Source: Brugia malayi (taxonomy: Eukaryota > Nematoda > Chromadorea > Rhabditida > Onchocercidae). From it: a stretch of DNA of 64,000 nt. The notes below the pieces were generated by a model. That model made no database searches. It was not told the origin of the DNA and saw nothing but the letters and a program-made list of their open reading frames with translations. Location of the stretch: positions 7,164,649-7,228,648 of the forward strand of contig NW_025062477.1 in NCBI RefSeq assembly GCF_000002995.4, read 5' to 3'. Positions 39,213-52,655 of this stretch are shown here, one piece after another. The position numbers and the translations under genes are program-made. Numbering within the stretch: the first letter of the stretch is position 1; each line of letters starts with the position of its first letter.

Positions 39213-40927
39213 CTAACAAAACCTACCGTGACTTTTCTTCCGAATTATTTGTTTAAGAAATGAATTTAAGGTTGAAGCGAAAGCAATAGCTAACAGCAGA
39301 ATATAAGAAAAGCAAGTGGATAACATGGCCCATTTTAGTTTCTGAGGTTTATCAGTCAAAATTGATAAATAAGTGTTAAAACTCTCTTTCACTTCTCCTA
39401 CCACTAATTCCAAATCACTGTTCACAATAAGAGGATATTCTGCAAAATAAATTTTCAGATAGATTAACTGCAAGCTTTCTTTGGATATATTAAGATTCGA
39501 AGATTAACTTCATTATAATTTGCAACGTTTCAAATATGGCAAAAACTTTAGAGATAAATTTCCTCATAGATCCCTTTTGCATCTTTTTAACATCTTTATA
39601 AAATAATAACATGAAAACATGATATTTATGTTTATTGCCTTAGAATTCATGAATGGAAAGGCTACTCTTTTGATGAAAAGTAACTTTTTAGTTTTGTATT
39701 TTAATATTTGATATTTTATTTAAACCTTCATCAAGAAATATGTCACATTGTCGTTGGCACAATTTCAAATCATCGACACAGAAATCGAGCAACATAGATG
39801 GTGCTGGTTGTAAGATGAAATTCCACCAAACCGTGGCGTGCAGGGTACCTGCGGCTACAATTAAACTTAAAGGCAGGTGTATGTAACCGAACCAAGCGGG
39901 CAATTTAATTAAATTGCTGCTTAATGTCTTCTTCTTGCTATTCACCATCGTTCCGAGTGGCTCTGAAATAAAAACTGAATTGAATAAGTAGAAATAGTTA
40001 TGAAACTTTTTTGATTTTTGTTATGAATATCACATTGATAGTTCAAAACACTGTTGATATCGCTTAATATCAGACTTTATATCCATATCATATCACGCTA
40101 GTTACGTAATAGTTAATAGTCATACTTTAAAGGAAATTAAGTTAAAGATATGACGACAGTGCAAGCGTAATAAAGAGAAAAGGAGGTAGCGCTTTGATGA
40201 CATTAATATTAGAACTGGGATGAGTTTGATAAGGATGAAAAGATTTTCTCAAAAAATTCCCAAAAAATTAAGATTCATATTTTCAAAGCTTCTAGTTCCA
40301 TTTCTGAGATTTTAAGATTGAATACACACCAATAATCTTATTATGGCGTTCTTCGTGATAAGTAAAATCAATTGCCGTAATTCCGTTAATTTTTTCCTTG
40401 CGCGTCGTTTCGCTCACCCAATATTCATAAAACATTTGTCTTGAATTTTCAATGTCGTAATCATCAGATTGCATCCAACATGCTGAAAAAGAAATGCATG
40501 GAAAGAGATTTGCCAAATTCTTGATATTCCGACTGAAATTTCAAGACTACTTCATGAATTACCGATCTCAACATCACCTTTTTTTGAAAATATTCCTTCA
40601 TTCTAATGATCTTTCATATAGGGATTTAGAAATCTAACAATAATAGAGCAGAACTGCAGAAAGTCCGAGAAAAAAAATTATCACCAAACTTAAAAAGTAC
40701 CAAAGAAATAAATTCCTCATTTAGCTATTGCTTCACATTATTATAATTTAAATTTCCGAAATGTAATTTATACCTTGAAAGGTAAATACAGCTCCAACAA
40801 TAACAATAACTTTTGTAGTAATTGCGATAATAGAAAAGGCTAGCAGATTCCCTACTTTAGCTTCTGTCACCGATGCCATTTGTAGTTGTCGCAGCTTTTT
40901 TGTCTCTAATACGATCTGCTGATGCAT
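39213..40927 (-). CDS. unrecognised three-TM membrane protein
   Basis: Four exons (40774-40927, 40330-40482, 39726-39962, 39213-39439) join in frame to 256 residues. Membrane segments are predicted by eye at about 30-50 (LLAFSIIAITTKVIVIVGAV), 112-132 (IHLPLSLIVAAGTLHATVWW) and 219-243 (CFSYILLLAIAFASTLNSFL). The segment between the first two is charged (YDIENSRQMFYEYW), and the loop after the second has four cysteines (FCVDDLKLCQRQCD plus a more distant one). The C-terminus is basic (KQIIRKKSHGRFC). The N-terminus before the first helix is short and helical (VLETKKLRQLQM). A TTTTAG acceptor lies 17 bases upstream of the ATG; the frame stays open up to it, so an additional upstream exon is possible. 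I do not recognise the family and assign no function. Exon phases agree throughout, which supports a real gene. Confidence 0.7.
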
Positions 40928-43410
40928 CTGAGCTATTTTGCTTTCTAAAATGAAACCATTCCTCGTGTACTCCCATTATTGCATATTCCTCAAATGTTTA
41001 CTGAAGAAAAAAAAAACCTGTCCAATTGAAATCATTTATTGCTATGCATGTAAAGGATAAAATAAAGTTTAGGGAAAAGATTTGAGCAAATGTCATTCAA
41101 CCGGTTGACAGCAATGGTTAGCCAACAATAATGTCATCTTAAAAACTTTTTACAGGGTTCATTTTTATTTGGCGTATTTAATCAACAAAAAAATTTTTTT
41201 GCAGTTGACAACAACATGACATTATAAAATATTAAGACCTCATTCTCGGTTTAAAATAGTTGATTTTATCGCCAAATAATTATTTACAATTTTAATTGCT
41301 CCTCAAACCTTTTTTTCCCTTGTGTCGTGACTCAGAAAATTTCAAAAATTGACTTTTTATGCATCGCACTGATACTTCATAATCTCACTGTTAACATTCT
41401 ATCAACAGTTATATATATACAAACACTCATTCAGGTTTTGCTTCAAGACGGAAAAGACAAACTTCAATTTTTAAAAGTTGGACTTCAATCTAAATATAGT
41501 TTGAATAAAAACAAAGTCTAAGCTAAAACTTAGTTTCAGACATATCGTCATGGACAAATATATCTAAGATTTAGTTTTTTAATGAAATTTACAAAATTTA
41601 CAAACACTATGATATTTAGATAAACATCCTTACTTCATGCATTACTACACGAAAGTTACTCATGTTAAAAAGTTATGCATCATCAGCAAAATTGGCAGCA
41701 GCAAAATCTAAAGAGGGTTTTTAATACAAATTCGTCGTGAAATGAAGATTATACTTGTGAACTCAAGTGATGATGATAAGTTCCATGATAAAATAATCCT
41801 AAAGAGGCGAATATCTTCAGAGATTTGAGTGAAATTTCACGTTTTGTTGCTCAACATCACAACTGTTTTCAGTCAGTTAATCAATTAATTCAACCAATTT
41901 CCTGTCTTCCTTCTTGACCACCGTTGTAGCTTTCGTGTGATAATTTTGCGTCAGATGTGGAAATAATTATATTGTTGGTAACGAAGTTGAACTAATTGAT
42001 ATTTGAATGATTGAAAATACTCCGAATGAAGCACTAAAATCAAACAAATTGAATGATTTAAAGGGATGATAGAAGTCAATACTTTTACAAACATTTCAAT
42101 AATTTGTCATTATTCAAAAGATTTCTTAATAAGAAATTCCAAATTCCAAGAATATTTAGGAAGTGAGAGAAGGAAATAAAATCAAAGATAATAAAAAAGA
42201 TAAAAAATAAAAAAAAAATGAAGGGAATAAAATCGATGATTTTTCCTTTTGCACTTTGAAAAACGATTCTAAAGCTCTCCATCCCTATTACCCACTTAAA
42301 ATCAGAGTATCCCTTGACCAAGTCAAGGAACAGCATAGTAACTTCAAAAGCACTCACTCACTCCCCATTCCCTTTGCTCGAATATTATACACTAACCGAT
42401 TTTCAAGAGTAATGCTGCAACGACTTCTAACTATATTCTTCCACAAATCACAATCTTAGAACTTCTTTGCTTTATTTCAGTAAATCATCTGAACAAAAGC
42501 CAAAGTATTTAAACTGCATAAATGAACTCATTAAAAAAATATTTTATTTATACAGTTTATATTAACATTACTGGAATTATCAGAAATAGACATCTAGCTG
42601 TTAGTAAGAGTCCATATTCATTTTAAATCAATAATAGCATAACAATACCGTGATTCATAAATGTATGTCCATATCAGCATTATTCCCAGAAATTCAAAAT
42701 AACCTGTAAATATATTTTTAAAAAAAGGGATCTCATTCTACTGCAAAAAAACAGTTTCATGATAAAGACATTTCCTTGCAAAAAAAAAGATCCCATCATT
42801 CATTTCATTCCACTCACCAAGGAATTTGGCTAATCGCATTTAATTACATAGCCAAGTACACTAAATTTCATAAACAATCACGGGATGTTACTTTCTAAAG
42901 CATGTTGATGGTATTAATTTTAGTGTAACAATAAGCAAAAATATGACCTTCATATACTATTTACAAAACAACTGGCAATAACATAGAAAATCAAAATTGA
43001 AATAAAATGATAGATTGGCTATAGGCCGGAAGTAAACTCCAACTTATCCAAATTCCACATAAGCCTGAGAAATTTAGAAAAGAACATGACTTATGCCAAT
43101 AAGTTGGACAAGGAAAATGACTAATTTAATCCATAGTTTTAGAGTCATTAATACTTTGAAATTAAATTTCAATCTAAAGCTTTATGGAAATGATTTAGAG
43201 TACAATACAACAAGCACATAATAATAAAAACATGGCACATAATTCGATTACAAAAAACTAAAACAATTTTAAGAAACTCCAATAAAAAGTTTCGACATAA
43301 TTCAAGTTTGAAGAATGCTGGAATTAAACACTTCTCCCAAACTTCAAGAGGTGCATTAACATCCAAAATTAAGACGAAGCCTTAAAAGTGCTAAGGAACT
43401 ATAAGGCAAT
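40928..43410. other. 2.5-kb intergenic region, no gene seen
   Basis: Only short ORFs of low complexity occur. One minus-strand ORF at about 42085-42357 is mostly a Phe/Ile-rich translation of A/T tracts and is not considered coding. The interval holds the 3' end region of the DCAF11 gene and the presumed promoter of the three-TM gene. Confidence 0.5.
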
Positions 43411-46400
43411 TCAACAGCGTCGAACAAAAGGAAAGGAAGTATTTCCTTTTCGATGCTTCCTCATAGATTTATGCCCGCCACTTCTCCATTGACCAATATA
43501 TCCATCATCATTATCATCATCGTAATCATGATCATCATCATCTGAAGATGAATATGAATCACTTACCCGATCCAGCTCTTCCTCCTGATCATCATCATCA
43601 TATCGCGTATTGTAATCCCATCTGGCTGTTACTCCATCCCACTAAATACATGTTCAAATTTATTAACTTAACTAAAACAAAAATCAAAAAAAAAAAATAA
43701 CATTAATTGCTTCCTGATTATAAATGGACTGATATTGATATAAGTATCATAATTGCTTGCAGAACATACTGAAACGGTGATAATCTCATTTTCTTCAGGA
43801 TGCCAACAACAATCACGTACTACACTTCTGTGTCCATCCAAAGTCCGCACAATTTCTCCCGTTAAAATATCGTAAACTGGAAAGGATTCATCTGATCTTT
43901 CAATCTTGAATACAATACATAATAAAAGATACATATCAAAACAAAAGAATTCGAAGGTTTTACTAACTATATAAATTTCCTTCTGTGCTGCCGGTATATA
44001 CATAGCGAAATCCAGTTCGTTCCGGTGAAAACTTCGCCCGGATGAGAGTGTGCTGCACTGAATGTCCTCGGAAAGTCAACAATGATCCATCACCTAACAT
44101 ACTTTATGTGCATTATCAATTCAGAATAACTGCCAGATCCTCGAGACAAGAAAGCAATTTCTCAACATGTTAGCCTACACGAATGTTCACTTTACCACAT
44201 TTTCCTGTTATTTTTTTGCCACAGTCACCCGCATATTATTTCTAAAAAGATTTTTATGGGGAAAGGAAAGAACAAGAAACAGACCCTGCAAAGGACCAAC
44301 AGACTGGAACATTGAAGGTATCTGTTGATATCTATAATCCCATCTTTGTCTTCGTACTGCACTGAGCGTAACCTTCTAAAAAAATCTTTAGAAAATTAGA
44401 AAGATAATAATGAATGCCTAACCTCGTTTACATTGATCTTGCGATAGCTAACATTTAAAATCATTTCATCTTCTTTAAGGCAATTGCATTGATCATACGA
44501 TAAATCAGCATATTATTATAGAATATAAATACACAAAAGCTTAAATGTTGATTTTGAGTTCGGTAATCCGAGCAATGCAGGTGGCAAGCATCAAGTCAAA
44601 TGCAGCATGCTATTGGCCTTCCAAATCTCCTTAATTTTTTCAACCACTAAGACACCACCACATAAAACCGGTTACATTATCTGCCGAGTGCGACGACTTT
44701 CTCTCTACTCAAAATTTAGAGCATACATTTAGCTGTGCTTTGACACTATTTACTTGTCACTTTTTTAACACAATGATTAAATATTCATTTTGAACATTTT
44801 ACGTGATCTATTTGACTATGTGGTAAGAACTGATAAATACCTCGTCATCACTTGAAGAAAAGCGTCGTAGATCCCAAATCTTAACAGTTTGATCTTTAGA
44901 ATTTGTCAAAATATATCTATCATTACCATGACTGTCAATGTAAGTGATCCCATCACGATGTCCTGCGAATACGCCAACAGCAAGGTTAGTGCTTCCAACC
45001 AAACGAGTATCCCACACCTATACATAATATTTTCATGTATCGAACTAATGATAAGCAAAACATTCTTTTTTAAATAACTCAAACATTGCTGAAGAAACAT
45101 AATTTACAAGTAGATTACATATAATAAGCATAATCAAATTCAGATATAATCTCTAAATAAGAATTTATTCTGCAATTACTTGATTATTCAGTATAGCACC
45201 TGAAAAGTTGAAATTTGGTTCAATTTTCATAACTACTCATTCTGGCTTTTCGGTTTGGAAGCACTTTTGTCTGATTCTTCCTGAGAGTACAGTTAGATGA
45301 TCGGAGGAATATTCATTCTTCTCACTTTTTTAATGCAATAAATTCAATTACCTTACAAAGTCCATCATCACTTCCACTGTAGAAAATATGCGGACTGGTT
45401 TTGCTGCAGCAAACCGCATTGACATCGTCTTGATGAGCTGGGAACTGTAATAAGACTTCAAAGTTGATAATTTCAATAATTCAGTTTGCTTTTCTCAAAC
45501 CTCTCCTTGATACTTTTATATCGAAATGCTTTCATAAGAGAAGTAACAAACAACGGAATGGAGTTGTCGGACGCAAATATATTAGGATGTCTAAAACGTT
45601 TAAGTAACGATTTTTTGAAAGCTAGAATATTCTTGCAAAACCAGTTAATATCTTTGTGGCTTGCTTAAGGCTCTGAGTTCATGCTGAGTTCAGGCTCTGA
45701 CTAGGATTTCTAATACATCACTTTCAAAACATTGGTCTACAATCCGGTAGAATTTCACATTAAAAAAAAATTCGTCGGAAAATAACAAACACCATTTGAA
45801 AACAAGGCTGTGCACGAGAGAACATATATATGAAACCATCCGATCCACCGGCTATGAGATAACGATCATCCATATTATATCGCAGGGAAAAATATGCGAA
45901 TCTAAATCCAGATATCACTAGAAACACTGATATGAAATATTGTATCCAAAATCATAAGTTTTAAGTTTTGGATTAAAGTCATAAAAAGAATCAGAAAATT
46001 ACATCAATAAAGGTGAAGTAGTTATCATGATATTTGATTTTGTCACCAAATACTTTTAAATTGAAAGACCCTGGAAATCTGGGGTTAAATGGGTTAAAGT
46101 TGAAGTCAAGCTGAGTTAGAATAACAGTTGAGAATGAAAAGGGATTAGACGAAACACTTCACCTACTAGAACGTGATGGCGGCATTTCTGCTCCAAAGAA
46201 TGTATTCCAATGCAAACGATCAGGCAGTGTATCGATAGCAGTATAATGAACTATAAGATTAGAATCTATTAACGAGTTATAAAACTCAGTACGTAAATTT
46301 CTCATTTTCTTTTAGAAAACATCAAAGTGCTGAAAAATTGATATCAGTTTCTCCTAACTTCTTTTTAAAATAAAAACCCAAGTTCTTTTTTACAAATGTT

Positions 46401-48725
46401 GTCTTTCTAAAGAGAAAGAAAATTCAGTGCAATAGACGAAGTAACAAAATAAAATTTAGAATGAAGCTTAAAACTTTAAGTTAAATAACACGATCCAACA
46501 ATAAATACATCAATTCAAGTAAAGGATTGCAGATGACCGTGTTGATCAATCTTACTCAGAAAACATGTTATCAATTTGAGGTATATTCTAAATTTGCAAC
46601 TTGGTGAATTGAGTTTATCATGCTTCTAATCATGATCACCGAGCATAGTAAATTTCACTTCATAATGGCAAAGAAAGAATTAGCAATACTTATTAAATGA
46701 GAGCAACCTAAATAAATAAAACTAACTTTGGGTTACCTAAAGGACTCAGCAAGTTTTGTTAAGAATGCCAAAGTATTACAGAAAACCAATATGTTTCATA
46801 TGAACAGGAACAGATAAAACGGCAGTGATGGATAAAAAAAGAAATGCATCTTAGAGTTTTAGAAAATGGTTGATATTATCAAAAGACGTTGTTATTATGA
46901 GATAATCAAAAAGCAACAAGAAAAAATCACTAAATATCAAGTCCAACAGTTATCAGAAAAAAGAGCGGTAGTTATTCCAAATGTGGCAGAATTGCATAGA
47001 GTGATATCGAAACAATTTGAAAATAACTAGAAACGAGTGAAAAAAAGAACAATGGAATTGATACATAAAAAATTTAAGATATATATATATATATATATAT
47101 AAAATAAGAAAGTACTGCAATTATTCTTGAGCTAATTTGTGCGTGCATTAAATGCGTCATGGTTGTGCGAAGCAAATAAAAAGAAAGAAAACAGAAATTT
47201 ACTTGAATCACTCCAAGTTGAGTATGCAATTTGATTACCAACAGAATTAACAGTTAAATCAAGAATGCTCCAACCAATGTCAGGTACTGAGTAATGATTT
47301 GTCGGTCCCACCAATGTATATCGAGGTTGTAGTTGATTTTGTCGCACATAAAAACGTAGTTTATCATCTGAAAATCAATCTTCCAGACACTTTAAAATTA
47401 ATTTCCTAGAGACAATAATCAAGGAAAAACTTGAAAAAAAAAGTTCAAGAAAATATATAACCTTGACTTGCAGTAACAATCCTATTGCCTGGTAAATATA
47501 GACAGCAAAATGTTTTTGTATTTACTGTTTCGATCACAGCTCTTTGGTTTGGAAGATATCTAGAAAATAAATTCCGAAAAACAAAAGGAAAAATCAGCCA
47601 AAATGCTGAACGAAAGCATAGAAGAAGAAGGGAGGTCTTAAGATGAATATTTATTTTGTAAAGCACAAGATTAATTATGATGAGCAGTGTGTATAAAGAA
47701 CTTTTACATTCCTCATTACAAACACAATATTTGTTGTCCAAAATGTATAAAAATGAGAACCTGAAAAAATCACCTGTTTATTATGGAGGCTTTTTCACCA
47801 GGGCTGAAAGCACCCCTCAAAGAAGAATGCGGTACATTCTGTTCAGTAAGTATACGATGATTTCTCGGTCTTCCTCGTTTACCTATTTCTCGAGTTTTGA
47901 TCATGTCTTGAACTGAGAATTCTGGGAAAATAGCACCAGAGAGAGCTGCTGTAGTCTGTCTTAAATTCAAAGCACTCTGGAAAATAACCAAAAAAATATA
48001 TATATAACATACAGTGATTCTGTTCCCAAAACACTGCTTTGAAAACAATAATTTTACAGTTGCAAAAAAGACCGTAATTTCGTAGAATTAAAAAACACCA
48101 CTGAAACTAAATTCAAAGCTGATTATGATGACACCTCGATCAAATAAGGATCATTTGAAATGAAACTCCCCGTTCCACCCGCCAATTTTTCATGATGCAT
48201 ATCTACATTATCATTTCGGCCCTGAAATTTACATCCACTAAAATTTATGTCTATACAAATGAATAGCAGCTATCGAAAGTTGAGAAACATATCCTAGTTT
48301 TGCATTATTATTCACCACAAGCTTCGGAAATTCGTAGTACTCTTAGCAGTGTTTAATTATAACTGCAAAATGAACTTTCAAACAGACTAATGAATAAGAA
48401 TAATAACTATTTCACATAAAGACTTCGTTAAAAAAATCTTGGATAGAAAAGGCGCTAAGTCCCACTTCATTGTTAACTACTAATGGCACTTTATACTGAA
48501 GCACATAGTTATCAGTCTTTCTGACAAGAATTTTTAAAGAGTACGGAAGTACAAAAATATGATTGATTTAATACTAAAATCTTAACATTACAAAATATTT
48601 GGCAAGTGAATAATTAAATCAGACCTTAAGAAATTTTCAAACCACAAATTCTTACATGGTAATATCTTATCTAAAACACATGTAGAATTGCTTACCATGT
48701 TCATTGCAGCATTATTAGCACCCAT
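43411..48725 (-). CDS. wdr-23: DCAF11/WDR23, CUL4-DDB1 substrate receptor
   Basis: WD40-repeat substrate receptor of the CUL4-DDB1 ubiquitin ligase; C. elegans WDR-23 restrains the oxidative-stress factor SKN-1. Thirteen exons give 538 residues (human about 546): 48696-48725, 48135-48221, 47774-47976, 47462-47559, 47203-47367, 46167-46250, 45793-45917, 45352-45444, 44841-45017, 44285-44375, 43968-44093, 43770-43876, 43411-43641. Recognisable blocks are VGPTNHYSVPDIGWSILDLT, FPAHQDDVNAV, SGSDDGLCKVWDTR, TNSKDQTVKIWDLRRFSS and YDILTGEIVRTLDGHRSVV. Two WDxR boxes (VWDTR, IWDLR) fit DDB1 binding. The C-terminus after the last blade is rich in Asp and Ser (a GAT-repeat stretch) and ends in basic residues. 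All introns are GT-AG. It lies head to head with the MnSOD gene. Confidence 0.95.
47080..47101. repeat. (AT)n microsatellite in wdr-23 intron
   Basis: About ten AT dinucleotides in the 952-base intron between the exons at 46250 and 47203. Confidence 0.85.
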
Positions 48726-49882
48726 CTTTCAAGCAGTAGACAACATTTAGTAAACAACTACCTTCCCACGCGACCCTGAAATCAAGAGATTTTCATGCTG
48801 AAACAAAATTTTTACAATAGTTGCATCTTCAACCATACGTTAAAGACTTTTAAGTCTTGCCTACAGCCTAGCAATGTTCCAACCGCACAATATGCTCAAA
48901 AAGTAAGAAATAGGTTAAATTTCTATGAAAACTTCATATTTATACCAAGTTCTTACATGTATCATAAAGTGAAATTCAATTAAAACTAATGAAGGAATGG
49001 ATAAGTGGCAAAGTAGATTAATGAAAGAATGGTGGAAATAATGGCTAATAAACTAGTGGAAGAACGGCAAAACAAAAAGGTGAAAATAATAGCTAATAAC
49101 TACTCCTCTAATCATTAAAGGAATTAGATTTCACAAGTTTTTTTGTATCTGCTATTCGTGCTATTCGGGTGACCACAATATTTTCAAATTTCTCTTAGAA
49201 AGCTGATGTTTTTCGACAATTTTAAAATGATTTTAGCAATGGCCAGAAGTTGCTTACAATCGATCAAAAATATATTAACGTATAAGTAAAGAGTAATTTT
49301 CGGCTGGGGTAAAGATTTTCCCAATTTTTATTGATTACGAAATTATTTGGCTAGTAGCTGCTTTAATCAAATTACCTAATTGGAGCAATAAAATTAGTAA
49401 GCACAAATATACGTTAAAAGTACGTACGTAAGTGCAGACTCCACATACACACACGTAACGTAACAGGGGAAGATCGTTGCGGATCAACTCGGAACCACAG
49501 AATTTGTAATTTAAGGATGACGTGTAGGCGATACTGACATAGGGTAGTAGTGAGGAATATTGCTACGAGGAGACTGTATAATTGAGGAGAGAGGTAGGGA
49601 AGACTGGGGACAAAGGACACACTACACTCGGGAGGCGACGGTCAGGTAGTGACCTCTGGCGAGTTTTTCAGGTTGTGGAAGGTATATCAATAGCTAACTA
49701 ACTAACCCTGTATAACCTGTGTGTTTTGTAATAGTGCTGATATAAAGTGAATGTCTAAAGGAATATGTTTCGCTGGCGTGAAGCAGTCTATCGAGACTTG
49801 CTGCAGATAAGTCGTACGTTGTTCATGTACATGCTTTCTTCATGTATATTCTTCCTTGATAACATCATTTTACAGATTACTG
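48726..49882. promoter_or_regulatory. divergent promoter region, wdr-23 / MnSOD
   Basis: About 1.16 kb separates the two start codons and should contain both promoters. GTAAACAA at 48750-48757 matches the FOXO/DAF-16 core element (GTAAACA), which is known to control MnSOD in C. elegans; such a short motif can occur by chance. The right half is locally GC-richer. An alternative ATG frame at 49767 precedes the SOD first exon. TTTTACAG at 49868-49875 is a likely trans-splice acceptor for the SOD transcript. Confidence 0.45.
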
Positions 49883-51518
49883 ATGAACCTAATTGTTGGC
49901 GTCGCAGGTCGCATACTGGTCAGCAAGAAGTAAGTCAGTAAAAATTTTAAGTTACTGGCAGGTTATGTTGACTTTCTTTCAGTTAATTACTACTATATTA
50001 TTGGGTTAAGGAAAATCTTTTTTAATAGGTTTTAATTGAGGATCTTTGTAGGAAATTTATCGGAAATGAAAATGATTTTGAACTTAATGGATTCTGTGTT
50101 TACAGCTATGGTTTGAACTTACGACAATTAAAGCATACTCTTCCTGATTTACCATACGATTATGGAGCATTGGAGCCGGTATTATCAGCTGAAATTATGA
50201 AAGTTCATCATGGCAAACATCATGTTGCATATGTGAATGCTCTTAATCAAGCCGAAGAGAAAGTAAAAGAAGCCTTAGCAAAAAGTTTGTAAATATTCTG
50301 CAAAAATTCTAAAATGGTGAAAATAGAAACTACCTGGAATCACAGGTAGGTAGAGTCCTATGCCCTAGCATATTCCCGAGTTGAATAAAACACTCTTGTT
50401 ATGTCTGGATTCATTTTTAAAGAAACCACTATTCGCAGATGTGAGAAAAAATTAAGAAGATAATTAAGATTAAATTAAGAAGATCCCCAGAATTTAAAGC
50501 GCTTGTATTTGTCATGAATCAATTTTGGACATTTCAAGAACAAGAAGTTTCAATCTTTATTCACAGAATGTGTTCCATGTTTTGAATGAAAAGTTAAGGT
50601 TTCATACGAGTTAAGATTGTAGTCAGCTCCAGGTTTATCTTATTTTTGCCTTTTGAGGAGATGTGCAAGCCGTTGTTGCTGCAACAAAATTAATGAATTT
50701 CAATGCTGGCGGTCACATTAATCACACATTGTTCTGGGAAGGATTAACTACCATAAAGGATAGCGGAGAACCAAACTGTAAGTTCTTTTCCTGAAAAACA
50801 CCCTTTTTTTTAAAAACTGTTCCAACAATAATTTGGTTTGAATATTTTCATTCCGTGTTTTTATATTCAGTAATGTATGTTCATAATTTGGAAAAATCTT
50901 TGGACAGTGGCAAGGAACATTCTTGAAAACTTGGAAAGTACTTTGTTCTTACTGTTTTAATAGTTTCTTTATAGCTGAACTGATGTCTGCTATAAAGAAA
51001 GATTTCGGGTCTTTGGAAATGATGGAGGATAAATTAAGTGCTAAAACAATTGCGATCCAGGGTTCTGGATGGGGATGGCTTGCTTATGACAAGGAAATGA
51101 AGCGTTTACAACTTGCTTGTTGTCCCAACCAAGATATTCTCCAATCAACAACGGGTATGTTTTTCCTAAAGAAGTCCCGATCATGATTAATTATTTCTTT
51201 TAATCAAAGTTATGTCAGTGTTTACATCTTGTTACTGTTATAAATCTGGCTTTGATCACATACGAGTTGTATGGTTCAGTAATGACTATTGGGAATTTTT
51301 TAATTTTAGGGAAAATATAAAACAATTTCAGGCAATGAAACTACAAATTTCAATTGCTACATGCTATTTTAGGTCTCATTCCATTATTTTGCATCGACGT
51401 CTGGGAACATGCATATTACCTGCAGTATAAAAATGTACGACCAGATTTCGTGAAAGCTATTTGGAAAATTGCGAACTGGAAAGTAATCAGTGATCGCTAT
51501 GTTAAAGCTAAGGGATAA
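49883..51518 (+). CDS. sod-2: mitochondrial manganese superoxide dismutase
   Basis: Converts superoxide to hydrogen peroxide and oxygen in the mitochondrial matrix. Five exons (49883-49929, 50106-50284, 50658-50777, 50975-51154, 51373-51518) give 223 residues, the usual length. The first 25 residues form a basic, acid-free presequence ([16 protein letters not shown]...), followed by the family start [15 protein letters not shown]. Metal ligands are visible in [25 protein letters not shown] and [15 protein letters not shown] and CPNQD (the active-site Gln) are typical of MnSOD. The first exon was chosen because TTTTACAG lies 7 bases before the ATG and its GTAAGT donor is in phase. Exon 3 could instead begin 3 bases later, giving NVQ in place of RDVQ. 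Whether it is the orthologue of C. elegans sod-2 or sod-3 cannot be told. Confidence 0.97.
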
Positions 51519-51645
51519 TCGTTCATGATGACTTTTAAGTGAAATTCGCGAAGATGTACTCACCCATCATCACTGTGCTTTTGCATGGAAAACTTTTAAT
51601 AGTGTAAATTACCATTGAATCCGGTGTGTAATCCTTTTGACCTCT

Positions 51646-51651
51646 AATAAA
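51646..51651 (+). terminator. polyadenylation signal AATAAA of MnSOD
   Basis: AATAAA lies 128 bases after the stop codon, the first good match downstream, in a T-rich setting. Confidence 0.6.
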
Positions 51652-51824
51652 AACATTCTTAGCAAACATAGACCATCAGAAGTGAATCAGAACACCGAAA
51701 ATTGATAAAGCCTTTAAATGGTTGATTTAAAAAGCCTGATACTGTTGGAAGCTTGTCTGTTTCCGGTATTTATACTGCATAACATTTATGCAAATAGTAA
51801 ATTATATTTTCTTAAATGTTTTTA

Positions 51825-52387
51825 CTAAACCCAGTAAATCTCCAGATTTACTTTTTGTCTCTCTTGAGGCTTTTTTCAGATCACAATTTTCATGATGATT
51901 ACACGATGAAGCAGCATTGCAGTAATAATTAGTCTCTCGAAACTTACTTCATTAACTATGACCGAAAATAGCCGAAACGTCGTTAGATGCGAGATAGGTA
52001 ATAAAGATATCACATTGCTTCCATTTACTAAAGTATAAATTAGTCGCGAAAAACTTTTGGAACCGGGAAACAACGTCAAGGTGGTATTAGAAATACTAAC
52101 TGTTAGATCATGTTGGCGTTTTTGTCGCTCCCAAAATGAGTCATGAAAAGATTTATCGACTGTAAAGATTGAATAAATTAGAAATCTAGAAACATGCTTA
52201 AAACTGTTAAGATTACAAAGCAATGCAATCAACAATTTGACTGATTCAAATGATTAAAGAGATATGCTACGGATATATCTTAGGAATGTCTCATCCAATT
52301 TCTATCCTATAAATATGCAAAATCTGGATAGCTCCAGCAAATTGTAAAAGACATACCCCTCCATTTGAATTTCCTTTTAGATAGCAT
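51825..52387 (-). CDS. small unrecognised protein, operon-like downstream of NELF-C/D
   Basis: Three exons (52357-52387, 51948-52159, 51825-51869) with GT-AG sites and agreeing phases give 95 residues. The acceptor TTTCTAG abuts the ATG directly, as for a trans-spliced message, and the ATG lies only 269 bases beyond the NELF-C/D stop on the same strand, which suggests a nematode operon. The N-terminus is strongly basic (MLSKRKFKWR), followed by SFHDSFWERQKRQHDLTVSI, a Thr/Leu/Ser-rich middle (LTLFPGSKSFSRL, SLLPISHLTTFRL) and a polar end. No signal peptide or clear membrane helix. I do not recognise the family. The last exon is the weakest: if the GTAAGT at 51947 were not used, the frame would end at 51876 with a different tail. 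It is tail to tail with MnSOD. Confidence 0.5.
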
Positions 52388-52655
52388 CTAGAAATTTGGC
52401 GAAAATCAAAAGTCAGGTAACTTTGAGATCGAGATTTCTAAGCTAAACATGTTAACAACTTTCCAAATCTGTGGCATGCTGCGGTTAAAAAAATGCTCAG
52501 TTTCACCTGTTATTTGACTTTTTCTGTACGTTTTCAGCATAAAAAAGATTTCCTTACTGTTCTTTGACTAGTTTTTCCAATCCACAAAAGAGTTTTTTTG
52601 CAAGTAATAACGGTATTACTGACTATTAAAGTTACTGAATATCACTGAATTAAGC

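Noticed and set aside
42085..42357. Minus-strand 90-codon ORF rich in Phe and Ile
   Set aside because: It is largely a translation of A/T homopolymer stretches, without splice sites or similarity.
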